A stretch of DNA of 27,435 nt from a virus. The notes beneath the pieces are model-generated. The model did not search any database. It saw only the letters and a program-made list of their open reading frames with translations, and was not told the origin of the DNA. Of this stretch, positions 14,225 to 20,559 are shown one piece after another; positions within the stretch are counted from its first letter, which is position 1; each line of letters opens with the position of its first letter. The stretch is from positions 1 through 27,435 of the IMG/VR virus record IMGVR_UViG_3300035157_000431. One strand, 5' to 3'. A program made the position numbers and the translations under genes.

Positions 14225-14707
14225 ATGGACGATGATCTACTTCGGTTGTATGAAGATGGGATTAAGACGTTAGGGGACATTAAGGAAGATTATGCTGCTC
14301 GGTTAGCAGCAAGGAAGTACAGACCAGAGGAAGTTCTATTAAAGACAGGACTCCTCTGTCTTAAGTTAACAGAACAGTATTTTGGGGAGCAGAAGTATAT
14401 TGCTGATAAAGAGAGTGATGAGAAGAAGAGGAAGTTTAAGAAGAGAGAATTAGAGAATAACTATAACATAGGATCATTTATTATTGATGACAATAATAGA
14501 AAATATTATAGAGTCTTGCAGTTGACTGATGATGACGACTGTAAGACTCATTGTTTTGTGGGTATGCTTGATGGTGTGGTATATAAACCACGATCACAAA
14601 CAGCAGCAAATAAGAAGATTACATGGGATCTCAATCAGTGTTTGCGAACTGCTGATTGGAGAGGATTCTACCTCAATCCTGATCCAGAAGAGAATATGCC
14701 ACTTTAA
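14225..14707 (+). CDS. Unknown protein sharing a C-terminal domain with the next gene (160 aa)
   Basis: The front half is charged and helical (RLYEDGIKTLGDIKEDYAAR, ESDEKKRKFKKRELENNYN). The C-terminal third reads IIDDNNRKYYRVLQL, CFVGMLDGVVYKPRSQTAAN, then WDLNQCLRTADWRGFYL. The same order (F-V-x-x-x-x-G-x-V-Y-K-P-x-S, then D-L, then A-x-W-x-G-x-Y-L) occurs in the next gene, so the two share a domain of about 60 residues. It looks like a small beta-rich binding module. Function unknown. It starts 20 bases after the previous stop, with only a weak ribosome site. Confidence 0.7.
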   Translation: MDDDLLRLYEDGIKTLGDIKEDYAARLAARKYRPEEVLLKTGLLCLKLTEQYFGEQKYIADKESDEKKRKFKKRELENNYNIGSFIIDDNNRKYYRVLQLTDDDDCKTHCFVGMLDGVVYKPRSQTAANKKITWDLNQCLRTADWRGFYLNPDPEENMPL

Positions 14708-14748
14708 ATACCTACACACTCTGTATGTACTAGGAATATAATTGCGTG

Positions 14749-14754
14749 TATAAT
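14749..14754 (+). promoter_or_regulatory. TATAAT box before the gene at 14782 (weak)
   Basis: The string GTGTATAATAAGGAGG (14746-14761) holds a perfect -10 and, right after it, an AGGAGG. No clear -35 is seen. If this is a promoter, the AGGAGG would be upstream of or at the transcript start, so the two readings compete. Confidence 0.3.
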
Positions 14755-14781
14755 AAGGAGGTACTCAAGAGAAACCTTTTT

Positions 14782-15252
14782 ATGACTTTAACACCAGTTA
14801 GATTCAGTTCTCCATCTTACGACAAGTACGAAGATGTGCAGAACAAAACCATTCAAGAGAGAGTTCTTGAGTGGACTACTAAATTAGCAAAAGCACTTGA
14901 AGAGGATTACAAAACATACACAATCAGAGGTTGTCATTCACATCCTAGTGAGTATGGTTATGCAAGACTCAAAAGAATTGAGGAAGGAACTGAAAAGTTA
15001 ATGAAGTTCCGAATCATATCTGGTCGCAAGTACCACAAGATCGTCTCAGTTGAATGGGATGATCGTGAGCAAGAGTACAGAGACGGATCAGTTAATGCTT
15101 TTGTTGACAAGAATACAGGTGAAGTTTATAAACCTGCATCTTGGAGAGCACCTCACACTAAGCATGTTAGGTATGACTTACGTATCATTCAAGAGCGTGA
15201 AGCATGCTATAACAGAGCATCGTGGGCAGGTGGATACCTTTACATGAGATAA
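14782..15252 (+). CDS. Unknown protein, paralog in part of the gene at 14225 (156 aa)
   Basis: I start at ATG 14782 (MTLTPVRFSSPSYDKYEDV). The frame is open to GTG 14746, which overlaps a TATAAT box. AGGAGG at 14756-14761 is 20 bases from the ATG, too far for ideal use, so the upstream GTG or another start remains possible. A helical part (RVLEWTTKLAKALEEDYKTY) precedes a beta-rich part (FRIISGRKYHKIVSVEWDD). The end carries the shared module: FVDKNTGEVYKPASWRAP, YDLRIIQERE, ASWAGGYLYMR. The clear alignment with the neighbour suggests tandem duplication. No function known. Confidence 0.7.
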   Translation: MTLTPVRFSSPSYDKYEDVQNKTIQERVLEWTTKLAKALEEDYKTYTIRGCHSHPSEYGYARLKRIEEGTEKLMKFRIISGRKYHKIVSVEWDDREQEYRDGSVNAFVDKNTGEVYKPASWRAPHTKHVRYDLRIIQEREACYNRASWAGGYLYMR

Positions 15253-15254
15253 CC

Positions 15255-15344
15255 ATGCCACTATTACTAATCATTCTCGGTTCAACATCAGTTGGTGTTG
15301 CCATTGCACTTTACATCCTTCGCAAATACGATCCCCATGTCTAA
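15255..15344 (+). CDS. Tiny membrane peptide, 29 aa
   Basis: The 29 residues contain one membrane helix at 3-22 (LLLIILGSTSVGVAIALYIL), followed by RKYDPHV, so the basic side faces the cytoplasm. The gene lies 2 bases after the previous stop and overlaps the next start by 8 bases. No gene finder with a length cutoff would report it. The support is the clean hydrophobic helix with a positive flank plus the tight spacing. Confidence 0.5.
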   Translation: MPLLLIILGSTSVGVAIALYILRKYDPHV

Positions 15345-15660
15345 GAAACTCTTCAAACCACAAACATTCAACTGTCCTCTCACTGAGGGTCAGATCAGTA
15401 CTATTCTCTATGTCCTTGAAGGATATGTTCAAGGCAATGATGATGAAGAACTTTGTAATGAAGTTGATGACATCTTTGAAGTACTTGAGAATATAGTACC
15501 TGCAAAGTACTATGACAATCCTGCTGATGAACCAGACTGGACTAACAATCTTAAACCACCATTCACAACAGCAGAATACAACAAGATCAAAGAATCTGTT
15601 GAACTTGAGAATGTGACAGATGATTGGTATGATGAGGAGGGTAACCTTAAGCATGACTAA
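15337..15660 (+). CDS. Unknown acidic protein, 107 aa
   Basis: The frame opens at 15292, but the ATG at 15337 (MSKKLFKPQTFNCPLTEGQI) gives the natural start and overlaps the tiny membrane gene by 8 bases. The product is acidic: a helical middle (ISTILYVLEGYVQGNDDEEL, DIFEVLENIVPAKYYDNP) and a Trp/Tyr-containing tail (DDWYDEEGNLKHD). It has no metal or enzyme motif. It overlaps the zinc-ribbon gene by 8 bases. Confidence 0.65.
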   Translation: MSKKLFKPQTFNCPLTEGQISTILYVLEGYVQGNDDEELCNEVDDIFEVLENIVPAKYYDNPADEPDWTNNLKPPFTTAEYNKIKESVELENVTDDWYDEEGNLKHD

Positions 15661-15820
15661 AGTCAATCGCTACACAAGAGCAGGACAAGATGGTAAATGG
15701 ATCACTTGTCCTAAATGCTCTCAAACTTCTAAAGTATATCACTTTAGTTGGTCTGCACTCACATGTCAGTGTTGCAGAGAATCAGTAAACAAATCAGATT
15801 GGGAGGTTTATGCAGCATGA
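15653..15820 (+). CDS. Small zinc-ribbon-like protein, 55 aa
   Basis: The start at ATG 15653 is inferred because the frame extends upstream only through the preceding gene. Two cysteine knuckles are visible: C19-x2-C22 (ITCPKCSQTS) and a C-terminal C38-x-C40-C41 (TCQCCRES), separated by YHFSWSAL. This spacing fits a zinc ribbon, a fold that binds nucleic acid or protein. The protein is basic (MTKVNRYTRAGQDGK), which favours nucleic acid. It overlaps the His-rich gene by ATGA. It may be a small regulator of transcription or replication; that is inference. Confidence 0.65.
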   Translation: MTKVNRYTRAGQDGKWITCPKCSQTSKVYHFSWSALTCQCCRESVNKSDWEVYAA

Positions 15821-15999
15821 GTGAACAATTAGATAGAATTGCTAGTAGTCTTGAAGAGATTGCTACTATTCTTAAAAAACCATTACACGTTACCATTGAT
15901 CATGGTCATATTGAGCATATTGATCACATTGATGCGATTGATCATGCTAATATAGATGAGATACATGGTGATGTTATTACTCACCCTAAGAAGTTTTAA
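15817..15999 (+). CDS. Histidine/aspartate-rich small protein, 60 aa
   Basis: Residues 1-20 form a short amphipathic helix (MSEQLDRIASSLEEIATILK). From residue 24 on there is a regular His/Ile/Asp run (HVTIDHGHIEHIDHIDAIDH, then ANIDEIHGDVITHP) with a three-residue period, H-I-D / H-I-E. Such a run could be a narrow beta helix or a metal-buffering tail. The ATG overlaps the preceding stop (ATGA). I know no family. The period is also visible in the DNA (15896-15963, repeated GAT and CAT), so slippage may have built it. Confidence 0.65.
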   Translation: MSEQLDRIASSLEEIATILKKPLHVTIDHGHIEHIDHIDAIDHANIDEIHGDVITHPKKF

Positions 16000-16001
16000 T
16001 C

Positions 16002-16325
16002 ATGGCACAGTGGACAGCAAGATGTTATTTGGGAACTAAGGAAGGTTACCAGAATTTGACTGCTAATGCAGCAACGATTCAAGGTGCTAAAGACCAATTC
16101 GAGCGAGTCTACGGTTCCCAACAAACTATTAACATTCGTCGTGTAGACGACAATTTTTATTCTGGAGGTAGTAGCATGGGTGTAATAGAGAGCGTCAGCA
16201 CAATACTATTTTGGGTTGGTGCAATCTTAGTATTCTCATACTGGAAGGAGATTGCTGCAATAGCATTGATCTTTGGAATACTATCACTAATAGTATGGTT
16301 CTTTAATCAAAAGGAGACAAAATGA
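16002..16325 (+). CDS. Membrane protein with two C-terminal helices, 107 aa
   Basis: The soluble front (MAQWTARCYLGTKEGYQNLT, GAKDQFERVYGSQQTINIRR) looks like a small alpha/beta domain. It is followed by two hydrophobic segments at about 63-81 (IESVSTILFWVGAILVFSY) and 84-101 (IAAIALIFGILSLIVWFF) with a short KE loop, so both ends are probably on the same side. No known motif. It is the second gene after the His-rich gene and overlaps the next by ATGA. Confidence 0.7.
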   Translation: MAQWTARCYLGTKEGYQNLTANAATIQGAKDQFERVYGSQQTINIRRVDDNFYSGGSSMGVIESVSTILFWVGAILVFSYWKEIAAIALIFGILSLIVWFFNQKETK

Positions 16326-16450
16326 GCACACTACATCATGAAGAGATTCTTTTAAACCTATTTGATGAGGTAACAGAGGAGTTCCCATATTTGGATGAAG
16401 ATGATAGAATAGACATCACAAACCAGAGATTTGAGGAGTTATGCCAATGA
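16322..16450 (+). CDS. Tiny acidic protein, 42 aa
   Basis: The protein has 42 residues, MSTLHHEEILLNLFDEVTEE and a tail RIDITNQRFEELCQ. It is acidic and helical. It starts and ends in ATGA overlaps with membrane-protein genes. No function can be assigned. The overlaps are the support. Confidence 0.5.
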   Translation: MSTLHHEEILLNLFDEVTEEFPYLDEDDRIDITNQRFEELCQ

Positions 16451-16569
16451 GCAGGGAAATGACTGCTAAGGAGAAGTTACTCTTCATTGCATCATTTATA
16501 TGGATGATGCACTGGGGTGTTCGTGTTGCATTTGCAACCATTACTACACTTGAGATGAGGTTCTTCTAA
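16447..16569 (+). CDS. Tiny membrane protein, 40 aa
   Basis: The 40 residues start MSREMTAKEK, then one membrane helix at about 11-35 (LLFIASFIWMMHWGVRVAFA). It overlaps the 42-aa gene by ATGA and shares its last base with the HExxH gene (TAATG). Function unknown. Confidence 0.5.
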   Translation: MSREMTAKEKLLFIASFIWMMHWGVRVAFATITTLEMRFF

Positions 16570-17036
16570 TGCTTCTTTACAGTACATCTGGTTATGGATA
16601 TTCCAAACGTCTTTGTACTGATATTCTTCAGTGGTTTTGTGCTGAGTATATGCCAAGGCATAAGGTAGCGATTGATGTTCATCATTGTGGATTGGTTTAT
16701 GATGATTCTTTTGGATTCTGTGATGTTATAGATGGATTCAGAAGACCCAGAGAGTTTAAGATCACCTTGCAAGCAAGGATGGATAAACAAAACTACACTA
16801 CAACATTGTTGCATGAGTTGGTACATGTGCATCAATGGGTTAGTGGTCGTCTTACTAGCAAGCATCGTAGGATGCACTACAATGGTGAGGAGATAAACAG
16901 AGATGATTATAATAACCAACCACATGAGATAGATGCTAGGAAGCGTGAACTTGAATTATATTCACACTTCACAGGTAATCCCAAATATTACAGTCACTTT
17001 AAAAACTGTCCCAATAAGGTAGTGCATGTGGGTTAG
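16569..17036 (+). CDS. Putative HExxH metalloprotein (155 aa)
   Basis: HELVH at 82-86 (TLLHELVHVHQWVSG) is a zinc-metalloprotease motif. PHEIDARKRE (119-128) offers E120 as a third ligand, 34 residues later. The motif and the short 155-residue length recall SprT/WSS1-like or other small gluzincins. Some of these act on DNA-bound or ribosomal proteins, but the DNA-repair role is known only for SprT relatives. The front (MLLYSTSGYGYSKRLCTDIL) is unusual. Nothing like a signal peptide is seen, so a cytoplasmic place is likely. It ends a compact operon; the TATAAT at 17043 follows. Confidence 0.75.
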   Translation: MLLYSTSGYGYSKRLCTDILQWFCAEYMPRHKVAIDVHHCGLVYDDSFGFCDVIDGFRRPREFKITLQARMDKQNYTTTLLHELVHVHQWVSGRLTSKHRRMHYNGEEINRDDYNNQPHEIDARKRELELYSHFTGNPKYYSHFKNCPNKVVHVG

Positions 17037-17042
17037 TGGGTG

Positions 17043-17048
17043 TATAAT
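17043..17048 (+). promoter_or_regulatory. TATAAT box before the gene at 17072 (weak)
   Basis: A perfect -10 (GTGTATAATAG) lies in the 35-base gap, with no clear -35. The motif context GTGTATAATA is the same as at 14746. Confidence 0.35.
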
Positions 17049-17071
17049 AGATGTATACCAAAAGGATTCAC

Positions 17072-17182
17072 ATGAACGACGATCTCCTTCTCATCCAAGA
17101 CCAAGAAGATGATCTTAACGAGGATGTATTTGAATCATTCAACGAAGATCAACTTGATGATGACGACACCTTCTCCGCTTGA
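17072..17182 (+). CDS. Tiny acidic protein, 36 aa
   Basis: The protein has 36 residues, MNDDLLLIQDQEDDLNEDVF then ESFNEDQLDDDDTFSA. It is extremely acidic. A ribosome site AAAGGA (17060-17065) lies 6 bases before the ATG, and a TATAAT box lies further upstream. The terminator stem begins inside its last codons. This monocistronic layout (promoter, ribosome site, short frame, terminator) is the best support. It could also be a small leader-like transcript with a chance frame. Confidence 0.5.
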   Translation: MNDDLLLIQDQEDDLNEDVFESFNEDQLDDDDTFSA

Positions 17183-17197
17183 CGGAGAGGGTGTTTT
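17166..17197 (+). terminator. Intrinsic terminator overlapping a stop codon
   Basis: ACACC (17166-17170) pairs with GGTGT (17190-17194). Inside, CTCCG pairs with CGGAG around a CTTGA loop. TTTT follows. The stop codon TGA at 17180-17182 is in the loop, so the stem overlaps coding sequence of the 36-aa gene. Confidence 0.75.
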
Positions 17198-17230
17198 ACT
17201 TTAGAATACACCTGTTCTTTTACTCCAATA

Positions 17231-17467
17231 ATGGATAAGTATCTTTACATCGTTGACTATTGGGTTCCATTCCCACAGTCAGAGTACGGTGGTGTAATTA
17301 ATGTAGTTGCAAAGGATGATCAAGAATGTTTTGATCTGTGTAGAGAGTTGAATGATGGGTATCAGGATGACCATGTAGGTCAGATATTACCCAAGGTTAA
17401 AAATGCAGTACGTCTCAAAGTAGATGAGACAGAAGAGGTTGGTATCGTGTCATCTTTTATGACATAG
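17231..17467 (+). CDS. Unknown small protein, 78 aa
   Basis: The protein has 78 residues: an aromatic front strand (MDKYLYIVDYWVPFPQSEYG), a helix (DDQECFDLCRELNDGYQDDH) and two strands (KNAVRLKVDETEEVGIVSS). It is the first gene after the terminator at 17166. No clear promoter is visible between them, although the 48-base gap is the only place for one. No family recognised. Confidence 0.6.
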   Translation: MDKYLYIVDYWVPFPQSEYGGVINVVAKDDQECFDLCRELNDGYQDDHVGQILPKVKNAVRLKVDETEEVGIVSSFMT

Positions 17468-17500
17468 ATAATATGAGCAACATTATCTTGGGGGTGTGGT

Positions 17501-17692
17501 ATGAAGAAGATTGATCTCTTACATGAAAAATGTATAGAGAATGTGGAGCAACATTACATGTCATGTGTAACTGTTGCTGTATTAGAAGATCGTATAGAAG
17601 ATTCTCAAGCGATCCATCAAGAGTTTGTTGTAGATGAGTGTGAACCAGAGGATTGGTTATTCATAAACGATTTAACTCTTGAGGATCTATGA
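17501..17692 (+). CDS. Unknown acidic protein, 63 aa
   Basis: The protein has 63 residues, MKKIDLLHEKCIENVEQHYM at the front, then a very acidic end (CEPEDWLFINDLTLEDL). It follows a 33-base gap with a G-rich possible ribosome site (GGGGGTG, 17490-17496). It overlaps the next gene by ATGA. Unknown function. Confidence 0.55.
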   Translation: MKKIDLLHEKCIENVEQHYMSCVTVAVLEDRIEDSQAIHQEFVVDECEPEDWLFINDLTLEDL

Positions 17693-17991
17693 GTGAACCA
17701 TACATACCTAAAGTCGATGACTATGTTATCTGGGAGCGAGCAGGAATGGTTGATGAGGGATGGGTTTACTTTGTAGGTGATCCACCTATTAAGAAGAAAG
17801 GATTCCCCACATGTCCCCAGTATATTACAATAGAGACAAGTGTTAAACCTAAACCCTATTGTGAGCATGCTAAGAATGATCGACATAAGATGATACATAC
17901 ATTACTGTTATGTTATCAGGAAGATTGGAAGGATTTAAAATACGTCAAGTCACGCATTAGGACTGACACACAATTAGAATTGGATCTATGA
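17689..17991 (+). CDS. Unknown protein upstream of heme oxygenase, 100 aa
   Basis: This 100-residue protein has a beta-rich front (KVDDYVIWERAGMVDEGWVY), then FPTCPQYITIETSVKPKPYC, and a helical basic end (HKMIHTLLLCYQEDWKDLKY). Cysteines and His near residues 43-66 (CPQY, YCEHAKNDRHK) could form a metal site. The style is that of a conserved cyanophage protein of unknown role. It overlaps ho1 by ATGA, so the two are probably translated together, which does not prove a bilin role. Confidence 0.65.
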   Translation: MSEPYIPKVDDYVIWERAGMVDEGWVYFVGDPPIKKKGFPTCPQYITIETSVKPKPYCEHAKNDRHKMIHTLLLCYQEDWKDLKYVKSRIRTDTQLELDL

Positions 17992-18662
17992 CATTATCAA
18001 AAGAATTAAAAACAGGAACTAAGAAGTCACACTCCGCAGCAGAGAATACTAAGTTTGTTGCGTCATTCCTTAGAGGTGTACTTGATCCTGAACAGTATCG
18101 CAAACTCATTGCTAACTTCTATTTTGTGTATAGAGCAATGGAGGAGGAGATCAGTAAGTATCATGATGATCCTGCTATTGCGGTAATTGATGATCCTGTA
18201 TTATACAGGACAAATGCACTTGAGAGAGATCTCAGGTATTATTATGGACCAAATTGGAGATCCATTGTAACAACAACTGTTGCAGGTCAACAGTATGTTA
18301 ATCGCATACGTGAGGTAAATGATAAGTTGTTGTTGATTGGTCATCATTATACCAGATACATTGGTGATCTATCAGGAGGACAAATACTCAAAGGTATAGC
18401 AGAGAAGGCATTAACATTACCAGAGGGTGAAGGGTTACACTTCTATGATTTTGATAAGATAGAAGATGCTAAAGAGTATAAGAATGAGTATCGTGCATCA
18501 TTAGATGCGTTAGAACTTGATCAATCACAAATAGATGCTATAATTGCAGAAGCAAACTATGCGTTCAAACTAAACATGAATATGTTTGATGAGATTGAGG
18601 GCAGTGCTCGTAAATCTCTTTGGGTAATGTTTACTAAATGGATTGGAGGTATCTTTAAATGA
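17988..18662 (+). CDS. ho1: Heme oxygenase (224 aa)
   Basis: Heme oxygenase opens heme to biliverdin, CO and iron using reduced ferredoxin. It is the first step of phycobilin synthesis in cyanobacteria. The proximal His15 is in TKKSHSAAENTKFV. The distal-helix motif GDLSGGQ is at 126-132 (HHYTRYIGDLSGGQIL), with EVNDKLLLIGHHY before it. The protein has the usual length of about 220-240 residues. Cyanophages often carry ho1 beside a bilin reductase (pebS or pcyA). I see no such reductase in this window. The biliverdin may feed a host or distant phage enzyme. The start overlaps the upstream gene and the next gene starts within its stop. Confidence 0.97.
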   Translation: MTLSKELKTGTKKSHSAAENTKFVASFLRGVLDPEQYRKLIANFYFVYRAMEEEISKYHDDPAIAVIDDPVLYRTNALERDLRYYYGPNWRSIVTTTVAGQQYVNRIREVNDKLLLIGHHYTRYIGDLSGGQILKGIAEKALTLPEGEGLHFYDFDKIEDAKEYKNEYRASLDALELDQSQIDAIIAEANYAFKLNMNMFDEIEGSARKSLWVMFTKWIGGIFK

Positions 18663-18805
18663 ATGACTCTCAATACAAACACCTATGGGATCAGGTAGCA
18701 GATATGCTAACCAAACTAGGTAAAGAGGATGAGGTGGTTTATCGTGTTAAAGCAACACCTGAATCTGTTGACGCAAAATTATGTAAAATTGGAGAATTTA
18801 GATGA
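18659..18805 (+). CDS. Unknown 48-aa protein
   Basis: The protein has 48 residues, MNDSQYKHLWDQVADMLTKL then GKEDEVVYRVKATPESVDAK. Helical and charged. It starts in the ho1 stop (ATGA) and ends in the next start (ATGA). No family recognised. Confidence 0.55.
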   Translation: MNDSQYKHLWDQVADMLTKLGKEDEVVYRVKATPESVDAKLCKIGEFR

Positions 18806-19005
18806 TTAATCTATTAGCAGCAGCAAGTCTTGACTTGAATGAAGCATGGAATATGTCATGGGGTGAGGGAATACAATTCCTTATCGTATTAATTGTACTC
18901 TATTGGATTAAGGTTCAGATAGATACAAGAGCAGGTCTTGGTAAGAAGAAGGCAAATCAACTTAAAAGAATTATAGTTGAAGCATTGAAGGAAGCAAACT
19001 CATGA
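18802..19005 (+). CDS. Small single-pass membrane protein, 67 aa
   Basis: A short front (MINLLAAASLDLNEAWNMSW) leads into one membrane helix at about 24-38 (GIQFLIVLIVLYWIKVQI), then a basic helix (AGLGKKKANQLKRIIVEALK). It is coupled by ATGA overlaps on both sides. The basic tail after the helix suggests that the C-terminus is cytoplasmic. Function unknown. Confidence 0.65.
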   Translation: MINLLAAASLDLNEAWNMSWGEGIQFLIVLIVLYWIKVQIDTRAGLGKKKANQLKRIIVEALKEANS

Positions 19006-19415
19006 CTGATCCTAACGCTAAACCAAAGTATGCCATCTATGATGAAGCAGTTGGTGCATTAACATTCCTTGAAGCAAGTGGTGGTGTATCATTTAGTGGA
19101 AGACTAAAGGGTAATACTACTATTGATCTACCTGATGATTGGTTGGGTAAGAAACCACCTGAAGCAGTAAGAACTATTGATCCTGCAACTATTAATGTGC
19201 AGTTGACACCTATTGGAGTACATCAAGATCTATTTGTTAAGGCAGTAGAGTGGGGTAAGAAGGTAGTTGTTCAATCTGGTAGTGGTGGAGCAATTGATTG
19301 TTATTATACTGTGACTGCACAGTTAGCAGTAAATGATGAACCAAAGAATGTTACTCGTAAGGTCAAGGTGAAGGATGCAAATGGTAATGACTCCCATTGG
19401 GAAGAGGTTGCATGA
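19002..19415 (+). CDS. Free-standing tail-fibre-type domain protein (137 aa)
   Basis: The core FSGRLKGNTTIDLPDDWLGK, followed by RTIDPATINVQLTPIGVHQD, LFVKAVEWGKKVVVQSG and CYYTVTAQLAV, matches a domain often found near the ends of long fibre proteins of marine T4-like phages. There the order is: TT-x-D/E-LPDYW, V-D-P-x-x-I-T-V-x-L-T-P-x-G, and a Y-x-V-x-A end. Here it stands alone with a short N-terminus (MTDPNAKPKYAIYDEAVGAL). It may be a separate structural or chaperone subunit, or a broken-off fibre end. It is coupled by ATGA overlaps with the genes on both sides, away from the other fibre-like genes. Confidence 0.7.
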   Translation: MTDPNAKPKYAIYDEAVGALTFLEASGGVSFSGRLKGNTTIDLPDDWLGKKPPEAVRTIDPATINVQLTPIGVHQDLFVKAVEWGKKVVVQSGSGGAIDCYYTVTAQLAVNDEPKNVTRKVKVKDANGNDSHWEEVA

Positions 19416-19687
19416 GTGACGAATTCCATTTAGATATTGATAAAGCATTAGAAAATGCTAAACAAACAGATCTCAATGGATTCACTAAAGATGAATATCC
19501 AGATGGTCTTGAATCAGTCAGAGCAGCAGTAGATAATGCTGTAAACTTATGTGGATTAGATAAGAGGTTGATGGAGAATCTACTCAAGGGTGAGTGGTCA
19601 CAATATTGTACCAGTAACTCAGTGGGTAGAATGTCTAAGAAGATTGTCATTGAGTATGACATTACACAAAAGAAGGAGGATGAATAA
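19412..19687 (+). CDS. Unknown acidic protein, 91 aa
   Basis: The start at ATG 19412 lies in the preceding stop (ATGA). The 91 residues are helical and acidic (MSDEFHLDIDKALENAKQTD, GLESVRAAVDNAVNLCGLDK, LLKGEWSQYCTSNSVGRMSK), ending in VIEYDITQKKEDE. No known motif. The next gene begins immediately after the stop. Function unknown. Confidence 0.6.
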   Translation: MSDEFHLDIDKALENAKQTDLNGFTKDEYPDGLESVRAAVDNAVNLCGLDKRLMENLLKGEWSQYCTSNSVGRMSKKIVIEYDITQKKEDE

Positions 19688-19765
19688 ATGATGTGGTATG
19701 TTATAGGATGGACTATAGTTACCATGTGGTTACTATCTAAATTTGGTGTCTTTAAAAAGAAATGA
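19688..19765 (+). CDS. Tiny membrane peptide, 25 aa
   Basis: The 25 residues, MMWYVIGWTIVTMWLLSKFG then VFKKK, are a single membrane helix with a basic tail. It starts right after the previous stop and overlaps the oxygenase start by ATGA. The overlap and helix are the only support. Confidence 0.45.
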   Translation: MMWYVIGWTIVTMWLLSKFGVFKKK

Positions 19766-20559
19766 AGAGTGGATTTTTAGATGTATTAAATCAAGAGCAG
19801 ATTGATATTATTTTAAAAGATATTGATGCTCTTAGTGACTGGTGGATACCAAGAGGTATCTACTCAAGTGACTGTGGATTTAATGAAAATCAAGAAAATC
19901 CTGTAGATTTTTATACTCTTGGTGCTGCAACATATATTGATGGTATAACCAGTATAGAAGAATACTATCGTTACACTAAGGAACAGAATCCTGTATTTGC
20001 ACAGTATTTTGGTGGGTTATATCGTGAGTTGATGGTTGCATTTGATAAGGTGATTGGTAAGTGTGCATTGTGGGATTATCTTGCATATCCAGGATTCCAT
20101 GTGTTTAGTGCTAAACCTAATGAACCACCAAAGATGGCAACCAAGATGTATATGGAGCAACCAAGTGCAACTATACATTTAGATCTACAACATGAGAAGC
20201 ATGAGTTCTTATTTGATAATTCATTCAAAGAGATAGATTATGAGAATGTGTTATCATTTACTCTACCATTAGTTGTACCTAAGAATGGTGGTGGTCTGAA
20301 TACTTGGGAAGAGGAGTCAATGAAGCAGTATGAGATTGACAATGAATATACTAAACACATGAAGGAATTAGATTATAGTCAGTGGGGTGATTATGGTGAA
20401 CCAACTGTTGTACCATACACAGCAGGTAAGATGTTCTGGTTTACAGGTAAGTTAGTACATCAAATTGCACCAGGTTTTAATCTTGACTTTAATGATAAGA
20501 GAATTAGTTTGCAAGGACATGGTGTGAAGTGTGATGGTAATTGGATACTATACTTCTAA
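19762..20559 (+). CDS. 2OG-Fe(II) oxygenase-like protein, long form (265 aa)
   Basis: The N-terminal 100 residues are a helical extension not seen in the other oxygenases here. The core has YPGFHVFSAKPN, ATIHLDLQHEKHEF with H139-x-D141, SFTLPLVVPKNGGGLNTWEE, PYTAGKMFWFTGKLVHQIAP with distal H233, and R247 (DKRISLQGHGV). All ligand positions are filled. The H-x-D form and GGGLNTW turn differ from the H-x-H group, so it is a separate subfamily. It stands before two glycosyltransferases and a PRMT-like gene. Only a CTAAATA box lies between it and the first of these, so they may form one modification unit. Confidence 0.75.
   Translation: MKSGFLDVLNQEQIDIILKDIDALSDWWIPRGIYSSDCGFNENQENPVDFYTLGAATYIDGITSIEEYYRYTKEQNPVFAQYFGGLYRELMVAFDKVIGKCALWDYLAYPGFHVFSAKPNEPPKMATKMYMEQPSATIHLDLQHEKHEFLFDNSFKEIDYENVLSFTLPLVVPKNGGGLNTWEEESMKQYEIDNEYTKHMKELDYSQWGDYGEPTVVPYTAGKMFWFTGKLVHQIAPGFNLDFNDKRISLQGHGVKCDGNWILYF

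Noticed and set aside
14746-14781. GTG 14746 as the definite start of the gene at 14782
   Set aside because: The GTG directly abuts a TATAAT box and would need a ribosome site within the promoter; ATG 14782 gives a more natural N-terminus, though its ribosome site is also poor.
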